Shown here one piece after another: positions 29,705 to 32,515 of a stretch of DNA of 32,515 bases. Each line of letters starts with the position of its first letter. The stretch's first letter is position 1. Location of the stretch: assembly GCA_044870295.1 (NCBI GenBank), contig JBIOYQ010000182.1, forward strand, positions 1 through 32,515. Direction: 5' to 3'. The stretch comes from AC-52 sp044870295 (lineage in GTDB: Bacteria > Actinomycetota > UBA4738). Under the pieces are notes generated by a model. The model searched no databases and was not told where the DNA came from. It saw only the letters and a program-made list of their open reading frames with translations. The position numbers were made by a program, and so were the translations under genes.

Positions 29705-32031
29705 GACTCGCTCCGTCCGCCGCGGTCACCCCGATCCCTGCCGCCCCGGTCGCTTCGCCCGCGGTCGTCCCGGCGCGGGCGGAAGCCGCGCTCACGGCCG
29801 CGGTCGCCCTCGCGACGGGGGCGCCGCTCCTGCTCACCCTCATCGCCCTCGACCCGGGGCCAGCCGCCTTCGGGCGGATCCCAGCCCTCACCCACGGGCT
29901 TCAGGCTGATCTCGATCTTCCCGGAGGGTGCGGTCTTCAGCTCCTGGACCTCGACCTGGAGCTTGTCGCCCTGGCGAACGGCGTCTTCCACGGCGGACAG
30001 CCGCTTGCCCCGCCCGAGCTTCGAGATGTGCACCAGCCCGTCGAGGTTCGGCAGGATGTTCACGAATGCGCCGAACGTGGTGGTCTTGACCACGGTGCCG
30101 TCGAACCGCTCACCGACGTCGGGCATCCGGGGGTTCACGATCTGCTCGATCATCTCCACGGCCCTCTCGGCGCTCTCGCCGTCGCGCGAGCCGATGAACA
30201 CCCGACCGTCGTCCTCGATGTCGATGTCGGCGCCGGTGAGGGCGATGATCTCGTTGATCCGCTTTCCCTTCGGCCCGATCACCTCGCCGATCTTGTCCAC
30301 CGGGATCTGCTTCATGATCACCCGCGGCGCCTTCAGCGAGAGCTGCGTCCGCGGCTCCGGGAGGGTCCGGCCCATCACGTCGAGGATCTGCAGCCGGGCC
30401 TCCTTAGCCTGCTTCAGCGCCGAGGCCAGCACCTCCGCCGGCAGGCCCGTCACCTTGGTGTCGAGCTGCAGCGCCGTGACGAAGTCCTTGGTTCCGGCCA
30501 CCTTGAAGTCCATGTCGCCGAGGGCATCCTCGGCACCCAGGATGTCGGTGAGGGTCACGAACTCGCCGAAGTCGGCGATCAGGCCCATGGCGATGCCGGC
30601 GACCGGCGCCTTGATCGGCACCCCGGCGTCCATGAGCGACAGCGTCGAGGCGCACACACTGGCCATGGAGGTGCTGCCGTTGGATTCCAGGACGTCGGAC
30701 ACCAGCCGGAGCGTGTACGGGAACTCGTCCTCGCTGGGGACGACGGGCACCAGGGCCCGTTCGGCCAGGGCGCCGTGGCCGATCTCGCGGCGGCGCGGGC
30801 TGCCGATGCGGCCCACCTCGCCCGTGGAGAACGGCGGGAAGTTGTAGTGGTGGATGTAGCGCTTGGACTCTTCGGGGTCCAGCGTGTCGATCATCTGGGT
30901 CATCCGCAGCATGCCCAGCGTGATGACGTTCAGGACCTGGGTCTCACCGCGCTGGAACAGGCCCGAGCCGTGGGCCCGGGGCACCAGGCCGACCTCTGCC
31001 GACAGCGACCGGATCTCGTCAGCCTTGCGGCCGTCCAGCCTGATGCCGTCATCGATGATCCGCTTGCGCATGAACCGCTTCTGGAGCTCCTTGAACGCGG
31101 GTGAGATCTGCGCAGCGAAGGAGGCGAGGTCGTCGCCCCACACCACGCCGAGGTGCTCCTTCAGCTCCGCCTTCAGAGCGTCGAGATTGGACTCCCGCTC
31201 CCTCTTGTCGGTGACCAGGGCCTCGGGAAGACGAGGGCCGGCGAACTCCTCGACGGCCTTGAATACGTCCTCGCTGAACGGGGCGGCCGGAGTGTAGCCA
31301 CGCGGCTGGACGCCGGCCTCGGCGACGATCTCCCGCTGGAACTCGATCAGATCCGCGATGGGGCCCTTGGCGAACTCGAGCCCGTCGGCCACGACGTCCT
31401 CCGTCGGCATGGTCGCGCCCTCGTGGATACGCTCCACCGACCCCTCGGGGGCCTCGCCCTCCACCATGAGGATGTCGATGGACCCGCCCTCGTTCATCCG
31501 TCCCGCCACTACCACGTCGAACGTGGCGAGGTCGAGGTCCTGATAGGTCGGGTTGATCTTCCACTTCCCGCCGATCAGGCCGAGCCGGACCGCGGCGATG
31601 GGGCCGTCGAAGGGAAGGCCGGCCATCATCACGGCCAGGCTCGCCGCGTTGATGCCGGGCATGTCGTACGGGTTGGCCTGGTCCACCGACAGCACGGTGA
31701 TGACCACCTGCACCTCATCGCGGTAGTCGTCCTTGAACGTGGGACGCAGGGGGCGGTCGGTGAGCCTGGCGGTCAGGATGGCGGTTTCGGATGGCCGACC
31801 CTCCCGCCGGAAGAACCCGCCGGGGATCTTGCCGGCGGCGTACATCCGTTCCTCCACGTCCACCGTGAGCGGGAAGAAGTCGATGCCCTCACGGGGCGCG
31901 GCCGTGGTGCAGGTGGCGAGCACCTGGGTCTCCCCCAGGGTCACCACGCACGAGCCGTGGGCTTGCTTGGCGAGCTTGCCGGTCTCGGCGACGATCTCTA
32001 CGTCGCCGATGGTTCTGGTCTTGGTGATCAT
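29701..32031 (-). CDS. pnp: Polyribonucleotide nucleotidyltransferase (PNPase)
   Basis: PNPase degrades RNA 3' to 5' by phosphorolysis. The 776-residue protein has two RNase PH domains (about 10-145 with GGFFRREGRPSE; about 320-460), a KH domain (IGEVIGPKGKRINEI, 581-595) and an S1 domain (about 641-712). After 712 comes a 60-residue acidic then RG/RD-rich tail. ATG 32031 follows GAGGAGG. The leader to rpsO is long and structured. Its stop overlaps the M16 peptidase start. Confidence 0.97.
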   Translation of the reverse strand: MITKTRTIGDVEIVAETGKLAKQAHGSCVVTLGETQVLATCTTAAPREGIDFFPLTVDVEERMYAAGKIPGGFFRREGRPSETAILTARLTDRPLRPTFKDDYRDEVQVVITVLSVDQANPYDMPGINAASLAVMMAGLPFDGPIAAVRLGLIGGKWKINPTYQDLDLATFDVVVAGRMNEGGSIDILMVEGEAPEGSVERIHEGATMPTEDVVADGLEFAKGPIADLIEFQREIVAEAGVQPRGYTPAAPFSEDVFKAVEEFAGPRLPEALVTDKRERESNLDALKAELKEHLGVVWGDDLASFAAQISPAFKELQKRFMRKRIIDDGIRLDGRKADEIRSLSAEVGLVPRAHGSGLFQRGETQVLNVITLGMLRMTQMIDTLDPEESKRYIHHYNFPPFSTGEVGRIGSPRRREIGHGALAERALVPVVPSEDEFPYTLRLVSDVLESNGSTSMASVCASTLSLMDAGVPIKAPVAGIAMGLIADFGEFVTLTDILGAEDALGDMDFKVAGTKDFVTALQLDTKVTGLPAEVLASALKQAKEARLQILDVMGRTLPEPRTQLSLKAPRVIMKQIPVDKIGEVIGPKGKRINEIIALTGADIDIEDDGRVFIGSRDGESAERAVEMIEQIVNPRMPDVGERFDGTVVKTTTFGAFVNILPNLDGLVHISKLGRGKRLSAVEDAVRQGDKLQVEVQELKTAPSGKIEISLKPVGEGWDPPEGGWPRVEGDEGEQERRPRREGDRGRERGFRPRRDDRGRSDRGGRDRGDRGGRSES

Positions 32032-32244
32032 GTATGCCTCCTCGAACTCGAGGCCGCGGTGCGGCCTACTCGTCTGGTTCGAGGAGCCCGGGTCGAGGGC
32101 CGGGGACTGCCGGCCAGTTCTCAGTGGTGGGCCTCGGGCGGGTATCGCCCCGTCCGGGAACCGCGACTGATAACTGACCGCGCCTCGCCTCGGGCTCCTA
32201 GCGGTCGGGTGAGGTTCCTTCCTCTGGTCCTTCCTCCTCTTCCT
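32032..32244 (-). promoter_or_regulatory. Structured rpsO-pnp intergenic leader
   Basis: The 213-bp gap can fold into a large stem-loop: AGGAGCCCG (32082-32090) is perfectly complementary to CGGGCTCCT (32191-32199). Inside lies GGGCG/CGCCC (32136-32150). Nearer pnp is a perfect 7-bp hairpin AGGCCGC/GCGGCCT (32051-32067), about 10 bases from the pnp Shine-Dalgarno. Such leaders are processed by RNase III in pnp autoregulation in E. coli; use of that mechanism here is inferred. No gene is seen. Confidence 0.5.
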
Positions 32245-32514
32245 TCAGCGCCTCAGCCCGAGTCGCTGGATCAACTCTCGGTAACGCTCGACGTCCTCGC
32301 GCCTGAGGTCTTCGAGGAGCCGGCGGCGCTTCCCCACCATCTGTAGCAGGCCCCGACGGGAATGATGGTCGGACCCGTGGGACTTGAGGTGCTCGGTGAG
32401 CTCCTCGATCCGCTTCGTGAGCAGGGCGACCTGAACCTCGGGCGAGCCGGTGTCGGTCTCGCTCCGGCGGTAGTCGCTGATCAGCGCGGATTTCTGCTCT
32501 TTGAGGAGGGCCAT
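32245..32514 (-). CDS. rpsO: 30S ribosomal protein S15
   Basis: S15 binds 16S rRNA early in 30S assembly. The 89-residue product is full length and typical: DTGSPEVQVALLTKRIEELTEHLKSHGSDHHSRRGLLQMVGKRRRLL. The ATG is at 32514-32512, one base from the window end, so its ribosome site and promoter are not visible. It heads the run into pnp. Confidence 0.98.
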   Translation of the reverse strand: MALLKEQKSALISDYRRSETDTGSPEVQVALLTKRIEELTEHLKSHGSDHHSRRGLLQMVGKRRRLLEDLRREDVERYRELIQRLGLRR

Positions 32515-32515
32515 C

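Noticed and set aside
1..32515. CRISPR arrays, insertion sequences, tRNA or rRNA genes
   Set aside because: I found no regularly spaced repeats, transposase motifs, cloverleaf sequences or rRNA signatures on reading both strands.

Overview
This 32.5 kb window is very GC-rich and almost fully coding. Most of it is one long run of housekeeping genes on the minus strand. The gene set and order (rpsO, pnp, M16 peptidase, dapB / dapA, rnj, ftsK, RodZ-like, pgsA, cinA, thpR, recA, recX / rny / miaB, miaA, dapF, dapL / hflX / lexA / nrdR, nrdJ), the CGAAC-N4-GTTCG SOS boxes and the NrdR-controlled class II ribonucleotide reductase point to a chromosome of Actinomycetota. It is probably a lineage outside the well-studied orders: it makes lysine and DAP through LL-diaminopimelate aminotransferase (DapL), and the RNA-decay enzymes visible here are RNase Y, RNase J and PNPase. 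I see no mobile element, CRISPR array, rRNA or tRNA gene.

Layout in transcription order of the minus strand. (i) 32514-25657: rpsO, pnp, M16 peptidase, dapB, a PIG-L deacetylase and a sulfite-oxidase-like molybdoenzyme, mostly with touching or overlapping ends. (ii) 22240-25664, plus strand: a PduO-type cobalamin adenosyltransferase, a TPR protein with a class III cyclase domain, an EthD-domain protein and a PPOX-fold protein. (iii) 21927-17077: dapA, rnj, ftsK, then a possible terminator. (iv) 16887-13729: RodZ-like, pgsA, cinA, thpR. (v) 13577-11970: recA, recX under an SOS promoter. (vi) 11705-9581: rny with its own promoter and a long structured leader, then a membrane protein and a strong hairpin. 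(vii) 9497-5105: miaB, miaA, dapF, dapL. (viii) hflX behind a long hairpin. (ix) A regulatory end (1-3516): lexA divergent from a small LysM protein, and mgtC divergent from nrdR-nrdJ.

Functional links: dapA, dapB, dapL and dapF make meso-DAP for the wall. ftsK, the RodZ-like protein and the LysM protein act in division and envelope shape. lexA, recA, recX and the LysM gene form an SOS module. NrdR controls nrdJ, whose enzyme needs the adenosylcobalamin that the PduO-type enzyme makes.

The most interesting signals are regulatory or single-residue. They are a near-perfect palindrome just downstream of both the nrdJ and recA promoters; a nine-codon leader peptide plus a Shine-Dalgarno-sequestering stem ahead of rny; a MiaB lacking one auxiliary-cluster cysteine; three SOS boxes between and inside lexA/LysM; a pgsA gene whose best start is CTG in a CTGA overlap; a 73-nt bulged hairpin ahead of hflX; and a cyclase domain lacking two catalytic residues.
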